Of a stretch of 64,000 nucleotides of DNA, positions 18,293-26,040 are shown piece after piece. The position numbers and the translations under genes were made by a program. The stretch is from Bacteroides intestinalis (GTDB lineage Bacteria > Bacteroidota > Bacteroidia > Bacteroidales > Bacteroidaceae), in NCBI RefSeq assembly GCF_902364365.1, contig NZ_CABJDN010000014.1:62001-126000 (forward strand), given 5' to 3'. Position 1 is the first letter of the stretch, and the number at the start of each line of letters is the position of its first letter. The notes below the pieces were generated by a model. The model saw only the letters and a program-made list of their open reading frames with translations, was not told the DNA's origin and did not search any database.

Positions 18293-18300
18293 CAAAGTTA
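18293..18300 (-). promoter_or_regulatory. -7-like element upstream of the GH76 operon
   Basis: TAACTTTG on the minus strand fits the Bacteroides TAnnTTTG -7 consensus. It lies about 158 nt before the GH76 start codon. I see no matching TTTG -33 element, so the promoter may need an activator. Confidence 0.35.
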
Positions 18301-18489
18301 CCGGTATGTGTCAGATATGATATATGATTTCGCGACATAAATGTATTCCTGAGGGGAAATGGCATAAAAATAGATAGATGTGTCACAAAAACATAAAGCA
18401 AGAGCAGGGGGAGTAGGGGGGATCACGGGCTACAGGATTTGCACAGATTAAAAATGAATTATATCAGATTAATCCGTGTGAGTTGGTGT
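18301..18489. other. Intergenic stretch with no gene
   Basis: Nothing coding is recognisable. It contains a G-rich patch (about 18405-18425) and a partly palindromic stretch (about 18440-18478: CAGATTAAAAA, then CAGATTAATC) of the kind often seen as Bacteroides intergenic repeat DNA. Confidence 0.35.
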
Positions 18490-18712
18490 TATTGAATTCG
18501 GAGAATGTAGACTACATCCAGTCCGAAGTTCGTTCTATCAAGCGAGAAATGTCCAAAAACAAAGGGTATAATCTGAAGGTAGAATCGTTTTGCTTAATTT
18601 ACGTAAGTTCGACTTTGTGGCATGGGTTGAGGCTAAGATATTTGAGGTGCCTCTGAATGATATTCTGAAGCGGGAACACGCTTCAAAGAGTAAATGGTAG
18701 CATAAATAGTAT
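18490..18712 (+). pseudogene. Remnant of a RusR-like regulator 3' end
   Basis: This segment aligns with the 3' end and following DNA of the regulator gene at 34001-35542. The first part (about 18508-18590) matches 35227-35310 with 11 base differences, ten of them at third codon positions. A single-base loss then breaks the frame, about 110 bp is missing, and 18600-18712 matches the remainder almost perfectly, through KFDFVAWVEAKIFEVPL and the stop region. The third-position bias shows the parent was a working paralogue before decay. It is divergent from the GH76 operon, just as the intact regulator is divergent from the ribokinase operon. Confidence 0.85.
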
Positions 18713-18714
18713 GA

Positions 18715-18752
18715 ATGAGGATGCATCAGAATCGTGTCTGATACATCCTCAT
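18715..18752 (+). terminator. Terminator of the decayed regulator copy
   Basis: The arms ATGAGGATGCATCAGA (18715-18730) and TCTGATACATCCTCAT (18737-18752) pair with one internal mismatch and are followed by a T-rich run. It is the counterpart of the hairpin at 35544-35588. Confidence 0.8.
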
Positions 18753-18978
18753 TTTTCTTTTTTGAGTCCACTTTAAAAAGTGAATTTTTCAAGTTCAACC
18801 TTGCTAAAAATCAATCCCAAAAATCAGTTTTCAGCATTAACTAAGTAATGCTTAAAAAATAAGTTGGTACAGTTTTCATTGCCCCCGTTTCTCTGTACAA
18901 TGAAGAAAACAGGTATCTATTATTTGTAGAACTGGAGAAAAAATCATAATTTAAAATATCCGGCAAAGGTGTTTTAAT

Positions 18979-19116
18979 ATGATTACGAAATCTCCTCCAG
19001 AAGTTTTTACGCCAGAAGATCTGGCTTATATTTCTACGCTCAATGAATACGCAAGACGACAATTCTTGAGTATAAAAGCAATCTTCCTTCATAAACAAGG
19101 GTTTAGCATCAGTTAA
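18979..19116 (+). pseudogene. N-terminal transposase fragment
   Basis: A 45-residue frame, MITKSPPEVFTPEDLAYIST followed by LNEYARRQFLSIKAIFLHKQG, then a stop. The LNEYARRQFLSIKA block resembles the N-terminal helix-turn-helix segment of ISAzo13-like transposases as I remember them. The gene body is missing. This would be the 5' stub of an insertion sequence. Family assignment is tentative. Confidence 0.45.
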
Positions 19117-19123
19117 GTTAGTA

Positions 19124-19184
19124 AAATTATGAAAATTATGAAATTATGAAAATTATGAAATTATGAAATTATGAAATTATGAAA
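19124..19184. repeat. Tandem ATTATGAAA-type repeat
   Basis: About seven consecutive 8-9 bp units (ATTATGAAA with or without an extra A). The length variation is what slipped-strand replication would produce. It lies between the transposase stub and the ATPase gene. Confidence 0.8.
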
Positions 19185-19423
19185 CGAATTGTTCTCCTTG
19201 TGTATTCATGCGAAATGGAATCCCTGTGATTATTTCTTTTTCTTCTACTTAGGGTGGAAAGAGAAGCTTCTCGTGCGATAGGATTGTCAAATTGACAAAC
19301 GGCAAAATAATTATATTACTAAAGTTTAATGGAGAAGTTCGAAGGAAAAGAATTTAATGAGTTTATCTATCAATTCAAATAAATACTCTATTTTTGTTGT
19401 GTTCAATGATTTGATGAAGACTT
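19185..19423. other. Upstream region of the ATPase pair
   Basis: No gene recognised. It should contain the promoter of the ATPase operon. I see no TTTG/TAnnTTTG pair at good spacing and only a weak purine-rich sequence (GATGAAGA) before the ATG at 19424. Confidence 0.3.
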
Positions 19424-20731
19424 ATGAGTAATTACAGATATACATTATCCGATTATCATGCGATTAAAGAAGCAGATATTGCTATTAATGGCATAACTGT
19501 GCTTGCCGGAGAAAATGGATGTGGAAAAAGTACACTGTCCCGTTGGCTTTATTATTTGATTAATGGTTTTAACGGGTTTGATGAGTTTGCTTATAACGAC
19601 TTGTTGAAGCAGATACAAGATTGCTTGCGTAAACCGGATCGAGTGCGTAGGGATATAGTGAATCGAGGAGATGAGAATATTAATGTTACCTATAGCCGCT
19701 TGCTGGAGACCAGAGTTGTATATGGTGATATTGAAAGTCTTTTTCATGAGAGTTTGGATGTGTTAGCCTCTTTCCGGAAAGAGTTAGTAAGTTATATGAA
19801 TAGTGGTGACGAGGGGAATAAAAATCGAATTCTGACATATCTTGCTATACCGTTGGATGGAGGTATTACTTTGGATGGTTACTGTGATGACTTGGAGAAT
19901 GATGTTACAGCTGCATACGTCAATGTTTTAGATGACTTAAAGATGCATCCGGTTGGGAGATTACAAGGGTATATCTATGAATATCTGATTGAAGAAGGAA
20001 TCTTTGATCCTCCTGCTTCTATTCAGTTATATGAAGACCAGATTCCTCTTTTGGCAGAACGGTGTTTCAGTATGCCTTATATGTTGCATAGAGCAATATA
20101 TATTGATACTCCTATGGCATTAGCAGCAGAAGGATCAGAGTTAAATCATTGGAAAGAGTTGGCGAATATGATGCTTAGCTCTACAGGAACTAATATACCG
20201 GAGCGGAATAGACTTCTTTTAGCCCGGATAATGCGTTCCATTAATGGTAAGATTTCAGTGGATAAGGGATGGTTTAAGAATGAAGAACTGCATTATCATC
20301 GTGCTGACGGACTGGATATCACGCTTGCATCTACAGCCACCGGAATCAAGTCATTCGCTTACTTGCAACGTTTGCTTGAAAATGGATACTTGAATGAAGA
20401 GTCTCTTTTACTTATTGATGAACCTGAGGCGCATCTTCATCCTCAATGGATTGTAGAATTTGCTCGTTTACTGGTATTGCTTCATAAACAAGTGGGACTC
20501 AAAATAATGGTTGCAAGCCATAATCCTGATATGGTATCTGCTATTCAGTCAATAGCTCGTAAAGAGGGCGTATTGCAGAATACCTGTTTCTATCAAGCAG
20601 AGAGAGCTTCAGAAGATTCCATGCAGTATGTCTATAAGAACTTAGGCAGCGATATAAGTGAAATCTTTAAGTCATTTAATATTGCTATTTCACGCATACA
20701 GGATTATGGTTCAACTGGTTTGTCAGAATGA
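19424..20731 (+). CDS. ABC-type AAA ATPase (AAA_15/AAA_21-like), first gene of a two-gene cassette
   Basis: This 435-residue cytoplasmic protein has an SMC/RecF/OLD-type ATPase architecture. The Walker A GENGCGKST is at residues 29-37 after an N-terminal strand that senses structure in this class (TLSDYHAIKEADIAINGITV). Walker B with the ABC glutamate, LLLIDEPEAHLHPQW, is near residues 325-340, followed by the H-loop MVASHNPDMV. A long helical insert separates the halves. There is no C-terminal TOPRIM domain, so it is not a complete OLD nuclease; the effector is probably the overlapping downstream gene. Such ATPase plus partner pairs are common in phage defence (PARIS, Septu and related systems). 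That role is inference from layout only. Confidence 0.85.
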   Translation: MSNYRYTLSDYHAIKEADIAINGITVLAGENGCGKSTLSRWLYYLINGFNGFDEFAYNDLLKQIQDCLRKPDRVRRDIVNRGDENINVTYSRLLETRVVYGDIESLFHESLDVLASFRKELVSYMNSGDEGNKNRILTYLAIPLDGGITLDGYCDDLENDVTAAYVNVLDDLKMHPVGRLQGYIYEYLIEEGIFDPPASIQLYEDQIPLLAERCFSMPYMLHRAIYIDTPMALAAEGSELNHWKELANMMLSSTGTNIPERNRLLLARIMRSINGKISVDKGWFKNEELHYHRADGLDITLASTATGIKSFAYLQRLLENGYLNEESLLLIDEPEAHLHPQWIVEFARLLVLLHKQVGLKIMVASHNPDMVSAIQSIARKEGVLQNTCFYQAERASEDSMQYVYKNLGSDISEIFKSFNIAISRIQDYGSTGLSE

Positions 20732-21494
20732 TATTATAGTCAGCCACCCTTTTGCTTGTCATTGTCAAGCCACTTTAGACGATGTTGCTGCAAAAGATTA
20801 TCAGAGAACGGGATGGTTCGATCCACGTATCACTTGCCTTTCATTGGATGATTATGAGGCTAAAGTACTTAAAGGGAATAATGACTGTACAATGGATGCT
20901 GCCATTGGAATAGGTAATTATGCGAATAATCGTGTTACTACTTCCCGGTTGATGCTGGTAGAGTTGAGAATGGGGTATGATAATGTAGATAATTTAAGTG
21001 CATCTTCATTGGAAAATAAGATAAACCATTCTGAAAATCTATTATCGGGCCATTATATAGACAAGAATAACTACTTTATCTTTAGAGACGGAGTGGCGGC
21101 TCAGGCTAAAAGCTGGGCTGAGCGAAAAAAGAAAGAAGGAGGAGTATGTCATGTATGGGTTGTCTTGTCTGTAGATGAGTTTAATCACCTGATTCAGTTT
21201 GTAGAAGATATGCCTTATGTACCAAAGAATGATTTAGCGCAGATAAGCAAAAGGCTGACAGATTGTATCCTTAATAAGGATTGGGGTGGTTTATGTAAAG
21301 AAACGGACTACTGGCGAGAAAAGGCACTTTACTACAAATATAGATATGAATTGGCTGAGTTTGAAGCTATTCGTACTTTGTTGTTAGATACATGGTATGC
21401 TATTGAACTCGATCAACTGGGTTTAAATCTACTGTCGGATGATTACTGCTTTTTATGTATAGTCAAGGAAGATCTTTCTTGTTTGAATTCTTAG
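20706..21494 (+). CDS. Unknown partner of the AAA ATPase
   Basis: A 262-residue protein of unknown family. The ATG at 20706 follows ACAGGATT and overlaps the ATPase gene by 26 bp, implying coupled translation. The frame is open further upstream, but only by running inside the ATPase gene. It has no signal peptide or membrane segment. The stretch DAAIGIGNYANNRVTTSRLM followed by LVELRMGY could be a degenerate PD-(D/E)XK core with Arg in place of Lys, but this is weak. The C-terminal half is helical and rich in aromatic residues (ETDYWREKALYYKYRYELAE). By analogy with two-gene defence cassettes it could be the effector. I do not recognise it as DUF4435, HNH or TOPRIM. Confidence 0.75.
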   Translation: MVQLVCQNDIIVSHPFACHCQATLDDVAAKDYQRTGWFDPRITCLSLDDYEAKVLKGNNDCTMDAAIGIGNYANNRVTTSRLMLVELRMGYDNVDNLSASSLENKINHSENLLSGHYIDKNNYFIFRDGVAAQAKSWAERKKKEGGVCHVWVVLSVDEFNHLIQFVEDMPYVPKNDLAQISKRLTDCILNKDWGGLCKETDYWREKALYYKYRYELAEFEAIRTLLLDTWYAIELDQLGLNLLSDDYCFLCIVKEDLSCLNS

Positions 21495-21514
21495 TAATGA
21501 TAATAAGCTTATTT

Positions 21515-21559
21515 TTCCGGTAATCAACTGAAACTACTAAATTCGGTTGATTACCGGAA
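21515..21559. terminator. Hairpin between convergent operons
   Basis: The arms TTCCGGTAATCAACTG (21515-21530) and CGGTTGATTACCGGAA (21544-21559) match at 15 of 16 positions. The hairpin lies between the ends of the plus-strand ATPase cassette and the minus-strand nucleoside operon and can serve both, although the T-runs are short. Confidence 0.7.
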
Positions 21560-21566
21560 TTACTTC

Positions 21567-22712
21567 TTATTTACTCTTTACTACCTTACTTTTCCAGATA
21601 TGGTACGTCCACTCCGCATGGCTGCTGCCCGAAGGTTGTACATCGGGGGTTGCCTTGCTGACCGTAAAGTAGAATTCCGGTTCTTCCCAGTCTTGCAGGT
21701 GGCCGAAATTATCCCTCAGCAAAGTGGCATTGTGGTTTCTCGGATAGCCGGTATCATCCGGGGTGATCCGGTAAATCGGTGTCCAGTTACCTCTTTGATT
21801 GGTGAAGTCCGAAAGGTTCATGTAGTCTATTTCCAATGAAGAATTCAGGTAATTGGGATAATCACTGGGCATAGGCTGTACCGGGCGTATCATGACGATT
21901 TTATCCGCATCCTTGTCAATTGCAAATTCCGAGTTACAGGTATAATCCCTTGACTGGTTGTCAATGGCCTTTAAACCTGTCTGTACAATTGTTTGCGGGG
22001 TACTGACGGAATATGTATCCATATTACTGAAATCCGCTTCGGCCCAGACGATGCGTGTACCCCCGATATCACCTACGGTATATGTCAGCAGTAGCTTACC
22101 TTTTCCATCCAGAGATACGACAGAAGGCTGGCCTACTCCCCATGACTTACCGCCGCCACCTATTTCCTGGTCACCTTCGCTCGACCATGTTTTCTTCACA
22201 ATCTGCTGCGGATACTTCACCCAGCTATCTGCATCAAGGTCGTTGCTGAACGCGACACCGATTTCATTGTAATATACCCCGTACATATTACTCAGGAAGA
22301 ACATGGCATACTTGTAGGTAGTATTCTTCCAAGTGAAGCTACCTTCGATAACAGAAGGGTCACAGGTATGGTGATCGTCCCATGAACCTGATACACCAGG
22401 CTGCAATACACTTTTGGCAGCAGTCTGTGTTCCGTCCGGATTGATCTTGATATGGAAGATATTATCGACCATGATCAGGTTTTCCGGATTGCCGCAGAAG
22501 TATAGGTGAACTGTCCCATCAGCTTGTTTCAAGGCACTTGGGCAGTAAGAATACTTGCTTTGGCCTTGGAAGCCGAATACGAATTCCGGTTTTGTGATGG
22601 TTACGGTAGGTGTAGGTGTTGGCGGGTCTATCGGAGGGGTTTCTCCGGGGGCGGTGTCCGAGCAAGAACACATGAGCCATAAACTTATGAGCCCCAATAG
22701 ATATTTAGTCAT
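21567..22712 (-). CDS. GH43-like beta-propeller lipoprotein (first copy)
   Basis: This 381-residue lipoprotein (lipobox LMCSCS) has a Pro/Thr linker at about residues 25-40. Repeated propeller strands follow (YCPSALKQADGTVHLYFCG, HTCDPSVIEG, WGVGQPSVVSLDGKGKLLLT). The pattern matches five-bladed GH43/GH32-like folds. The DP within HTCDPSV sits where one catalytic-type acid would be expected, but I cannot assign a full triad. It is a diverged relative of the protein at 24976-26010 (shared CDPxV, WGVGQ and GYPRNHNxxxLxD motifs). In the rus locus of B. thetaiotaomicron a GH43-like protein accompanies ribose import. The likely role is releasing or binding ribosyl-containing compounds at the cell surface. 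It is the last gene of the operon. Confidence 0.75.
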   Translation of the reverse strand: MTKYLLGLISLWLMCSCSDTAPGETPPIDPPTPTPTVTITKPEFVFGFQGQSKYSYCPSALKQADGTVHLYFCGNPENLIMVDNIFHIKINPDGTQTAAKSVLQPGVSGSWDDHHTCDPSVIEGSFTWKNTTYKYAMFFLSNMYGVYYNEIGVAFSNDLDADSWVKYPQQIVKKTWSSEGDQEIGGGGKSWGVGQPSVVSLDGKGKLLLTYTVGDIGGTRIVWAEADFSNMDTYSVSTPQTIVQTGLKAIDNQSRDYTCNSEFAIDKDADKIVMIRPVQPMPSDYPNYLNSSLEIDYMNLSDFTNQRGNWTPIYRITPDDTGYPRNHNATLLRDNFGHLQDWEEPEFYFTVSKATPDVQPSGSSHAEWTYHIWKSKVVKSK

Positions 22713-22720
22713 AATGCTTA

Positions 22721-23770
22721 TTATTTATTGAAGTGAGCCGGTTGCTTGGTCAGTAACTGGATGAAATGTTGTTTGATATTCTCAGCCTGAATGGAATCTA
22801 CTGTCAGGTAGTAACGGTTTCCTGCGGCATCGGGAGTAAATTCAGTAGCACCTTGGTCCGTTACGTTTATTTTACCTGCCGGAGAAACATTGAAATAGGA
22901 CGGACCTTCAACAGAATACAATACGGAAGTCAGGTCCCATGTAGGACGGTCGTAAGGCATTTGCTGGTAGCTTTTATATGCTTCTACCATTGGGTGCATA
23001 GGAGCCCATCCGAAATCGTTTTCAATGCTGCTGCCGGGATAGTTGATGGCGATACCTACTTCGAAAGGAGAGGTCACCAGTGTGGTAGGCCATTCGGAGA
23101 ATATCTTCTTTGCCGCTGGAATGTCTTTCACTACGTTATATTCAAACAGGTTGGGATTGTTAAAGCATCCTGCCATGGTACACAGCAGTTTTACTTTTTG
23201 GGCAACAAGTTCTTTTCCGGTCAGCGGAGATACATCGTCAGCCGGAGTATCCAACAGGCGTGCAAGGTTCGTGGAGAAACCTACGGAGATGATGGTAACG
23301 GAACTGTCCGGTTGCTGTGCCAATAGCTTACGATAGAGGGCAGGTGCTTCCGGCAGTTGGTTATAGTCACCTTTCAGTGAGCGCTTGAAAGCCGGTTCAC
23401 CGTTATCCTTCTGGATGAGGCATACGGCTTTGGCATAGTTTGTAGCATCGTTCTCACAGTCGGCTCCGTTGTGTATGATTCCGATAGGGATTTGAGGATA
23501 GCCATACCAGGTATTCATGATGTCGGTGTATTCGGCCGGATAGGTTCCTTCTTTGTTGATGGCGATGCCTAATAAGTCGATATCTCCTGCGTCCAGATAC
23601 TTGTAAAGCATATCCAGTGCCAGTGCATCGTCCACGTCGTTACCTATATCCGTTTCCAGAATAATTTTGGGTACATTCGGAGTGATTTCCGCAGTTTGTT
23701 GTTTCTTGGAAGTGCAGCTTGATAGAGCCAATACTAACAAGCCAATCAAATAAAGTTTGCTCTTTCTCAT
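22721..23770 (-). CDS. Nucleoside hydrolase (IUNH family) lipoprotein
   Basis: This 349-residue protein has lipobox LALSSC. Nucleoside hydrolases cut the N-glycosidic bond of nucleosides to give ribose and base. The calcium-binding N-terminal signature appears as LETDIGNDVDDALALDML at about residues 38-55, with Glu in place of the usual first Asp. A second conserved region, VTIISVGFSTNLARLL, is present. As a lipoprotein it acts outside the cytoplasm, so ribose freed from nucleosides could feed the transporter and ribokinase of this operon. It sits between the propeller lipoprotein and a second, more diverged nucleoside-hydrolase-like protein. Confidence 0.88.
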   Translation of the reverse strand: MRKSKLYLIGLLVLALSSCTSKKQQTAEITPNVPKIILETDIGNDVDDALALDMLYKYLDAGDIDLLGIAINKEGTYPAEYTDIMNTWYGYPQIPIGIIHNGADCENDATNYAKAVCLIQKDNGEPAFKRSLKGDYNQLPEAPALYRKLLAQQPDSSVTIISVGFSTNLARLLDTPADDVSPLTGKELVAQKVKLLCTMAGCFNNPNLFEYNVVKDIPAAKKIFSEWPTTLVTSPFEVGIAINYPGSSIENDFGWAPMHPMVEAYKSYQQMPYDRPTWDLTSVLYSVEGPSYFNVSPAGKINVTDQGATEFTPDAAGNRYYLTVDSIQAENIKQHFIQLLTKQPAHFNK

Positions 23771-23788
23771 GACGGTATATTAAAAAAA

Positions 23789-24979
23789 TTAGTGACTGGG
23801 TGAAATGGATATATAGAGTTCGGGAATCACCTGTTGGAGTGCTTTCTCGTTCTCTTCAAGGTCCGGACGATAGTAAATCTCTTTATCGGAGGACTTATCG
23901 GTGTATGAAAACTGGAATCGTCCGTCGTCTCTTATCTCATCAAGGTTACAGCGGCGCAGTTCGTTTGCTACAATGCGGTCGCCTTTGTTGCTTTTCCCTT
24001 CTTTGACGAGGCGGTATTCTCCGGTGGGAGTACAAATGATCTCCCTTTTTGTTGCTTTCAGCCAGATGGCACTCTCCCATACGTGGAATGGACAGGGGTA
24101 GCGGTTGAGGTTTATATCAACCGGATAGTCGGCATTCATGGCACGGAGGAAGTCATATTGCAGTTTCTGGGTGAAAGAAAAATCAAGATACCGTTGCAAT
24201 TTGGGATTCATCTTTCGGATAAAATCCATATCGGGTAGTTTCCAATAGGTATTGTTACAGTCTTTTACGAAGCCTCCGTCTTTGCCTGCACATGGATAGA
24301 TGGCTACGGGTAAATCTGATTTCAATATTCTGTTGAAAGCGGACACGTCCAGTGCTACATTCCACTCACCGCCCGGAATAGCATTTGCCCCGGCATCGCT
24401 TCCCAATTCATGGTTCTTGCTTGCTGTCCCGGCACTCAGATGAATTTTGTGTATCTTCTGTTTCATCAGCTTGGGGGCACGGTTGTAGGCAACTGCCAGT
24501 ATTCTTGCCGAACCGAATGACAATACTTCTACGGGTTCTTTGCTCTTTTTCAGAACTTCCAGCAGTATATCGATTGCTTCCTGCTCATAGCCTGGCAGAT
24601 ACTCCATCCGGTCTTCTTCTGATTTCATCATGGATAGCGGACCAATGCCATAAGGTATCCTTTTGTTGAAGATATAACTTAATTGTTCCACAGGGATAAT
24701 TCCGGCTTCCCTCGGACCACGCGGGTCTTTCCACAGGGTAGGATGGTCGGCGGTATCTTTCCTGAATGCGTCTGTGATGTCCAATAAGACGGCTTTCAGG
24801 TCTACATCGGGCAGTCCGAAGCCCATAATGAGGTCCATGTTATCTCCCGGGTCCTGATACGGATGATACAAGTCGGTGATTACCACTACGGGAATCTTTT
24901 TGTATTGCCCTGATGCCTTCCCACAGGGGAAGGCAAGAATAAGAGCAATGCATACTATTTGCAGGATTGTTTTATTCAT
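23789..24979 (-). CDS. Diverged nucleoside-hydrolase-like exported protein
   Basis: This 396-residue protein has a signal peptide ending near GKASG. The N-terminus, VVVITDLYHPYQDPGDNMDL, recalls the Asp-rich metal site of nucleoside hydrolases but with a seven-residue insert and altered spacing. Further similarities are EVLSFGSARILAVAYNRAP and the later block SDLPVAIYPCAGK. It may be a hydrolase with a different substrate, such as ADP-ribose, a modified nucleoside or another riboside, or a non-catalytic binder. Its start overlaps the stop of the upstream propeller gene by 4 bp, so translation is coupled. Confidence 0.7.
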   Translation of the reverse strand: MNKTILQIVCIALILAFPCGKASGQYKKIPVVVITDLYHPYQDPGDNMDLIMGFGLPDVDLKAVLLDITDAFRKDTADHPTLWKDPRGPREAGIIPVEQLSYIFNKRIPYGIGPLSMMKSEEDRMEYLPGYEQEAIDILLEVLKKSKEPVEVLSFGSARILAVAYNRAPKLMKQKIHKIHLSAGTASKNHELGSDAGANAIPGGEWNVALDVSAFNRILKSDLPVAIYPCAGKDGGFVKDCNNTYWKLPDMDFIRKMNPKLQRYLDFSFTQKLQYDFLRAMNADYPVDINLNRYPCPFHVWESAIWLKATKREIICTPTGEYRLVKEGKSNKGDRIVANELRRCNLDEIRDDGRFQFSYTDKSSDKEIYYRPDLEENEKALQQVIPELYISISPSH

Positions 24980-26010
24980 TTGAAATAGTTTTTGAGATTA
25001 AACGTAGCCGAATACAGGTCGTATGACCATAGCCAGTTTTCGCCTGTCATGGCGGGAGTGAAGTACATCACCAGTTCATCGTCATTAAGCATGTAACCTT
25101 TCGTATCCGTCAGGATACCCGGATTGTGATTTCTTGGGAATCCTGTTTCTTCCGGTCCTGCATGGCCTATTTCAATCCATCCGTCTTCTTCGGTGAAGAA
25201 ACCTTCTGTTCTTGGTTTGTATGCCAGTCGGCAGACATCTCCTACCCAAGTCGGTATCTCTTTGATGGGGGACACACGGGTTTCCGAAACCATATATATA
25301 TTCTTGTCGGACATGGCAGGATAGCTATTGGCGCTCAGGAAAGGAATCGCTTTCTCTTCACCCAATATGATATTATCCAGATCATTCAATTTTATTTCGC
25401 GCATACAGAAAGGTCCGTTCTCCGTAGTCGAATGATAGAATAATTGTATGGTCGTAGAGTCTTTGACGATTGTTGTACTTTGCCCCACACCCCATTTGGT
25501 GGTATCTTCGTAAGCTACCAGCGGATTCCGGTCGAACTTGATATACGGGCCTTCGATGTTCTTGGAAATGGCCAGTCCTATCTGGTTGTGGTTACAGTCC
25601 CAGCGGTCTACGCCCAGGTAGGTCATAATCCAGTTGTAAGTTTCTCCTTTATAGGTCGTTTTAAACTCACGTACGTCCGGGTCGCAGATGTGGCAGTTAT
25701 CCCAGCCTGTCTCGGAAGGTTCGATGATCTGTGTGCCGGGTTGCCATACATAGCCTTTTTCCGTGGGGATTCCTTTGTATAGATAAACATAGTCCACAAT
25801 CTTGAACGGGTCACGATTCTCACATACAAAGCCGTACCGGATGCCGTACTGGTCTTCTATGATACTCGGAGCATAGTTATAATGCCCGGCACCGCCGCTG
25901 AATTCATACCGGATTTGCGGTGTGAGTGTCTTCGGTTCATTGCCGTCATTGCCCTTGCAACCCAAGAGTGTGAGCAAGGCAAGGTATATATAGGTCTTAT
26001 AGCTGTTCAT
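24976..26010 (-). CDS. GH43-like beta-propeller lipoprotein (second copy)
   Basis: This 344-residue lipoprotein (lipobox LTLLGC, Cys18) has the same propeller pattern as the protein at 21567-22712: YNYAPSIIEDQYGIRYGF, HICDPDVREF, KWGVGQSTTIVKDSTTIQLF, FPRNHNPGILTD. It is likely exported to the outer membrane and acts before import. A GH43-type furanosidase releasing pentoses fits both fold and context, but catalytic residues cannot be confirmed by eye. It is the first of four genes (24976 down to 21567) that look like two duplicated propeller/hydrolase pairs. Confidence 0.75.
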   Translation of the reverse strand: MNSYKTYIYLALLTLLGCKGNDGNEPKTLTPQIRYEFSGGAGHYNYAPSIIEDQYGIRYGFVCENRDPFKIVDYVYLYKGIPTEKGYVWQPGTQIIEPSETGWDNCHICDPDVREFKTTYKGETYNWIMTYLGVDRWDCNHNQIGLAISKNIEGPYIKFDRNPLVAYEDTTKWGVGQSTTIVKDSTTIQLFYHSTTENGPFCMREIKLNDLDNIILGEEKAIPFLSANSYPAMSDKNIYMVSETRVSPIKEIPTWVGDVCRLAYKPRTEGFFTEEDGWIEIGHAGPEETGFPRNHNPGILTDTKGYMLNDDELVMYFTPAMTGENWLWSYDLYSATFNLKNYFK

Positions 26011-26040
26011 CTCCTTAGATTTAGTTCGTTAATAATAAAA

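Noticed and set aside
18538..18798. 86-codon minus-strand frame
   Set aside because: It is antisense to the regulator remnant and its terminator.
18841..19098. 85-codon minus-strand frame
   Set aside because: The opposite strand carries the transposase-like LNEYARRQFLS stretch, and this frame resembles no protein.
20706..21494. Partner protein as a TOPRIM/DUF4435 (PARIS AriB) effector
   Set aside because: I could not see the acidic TOPRIM motifs, so the system cannot be called PARIS from sequence.
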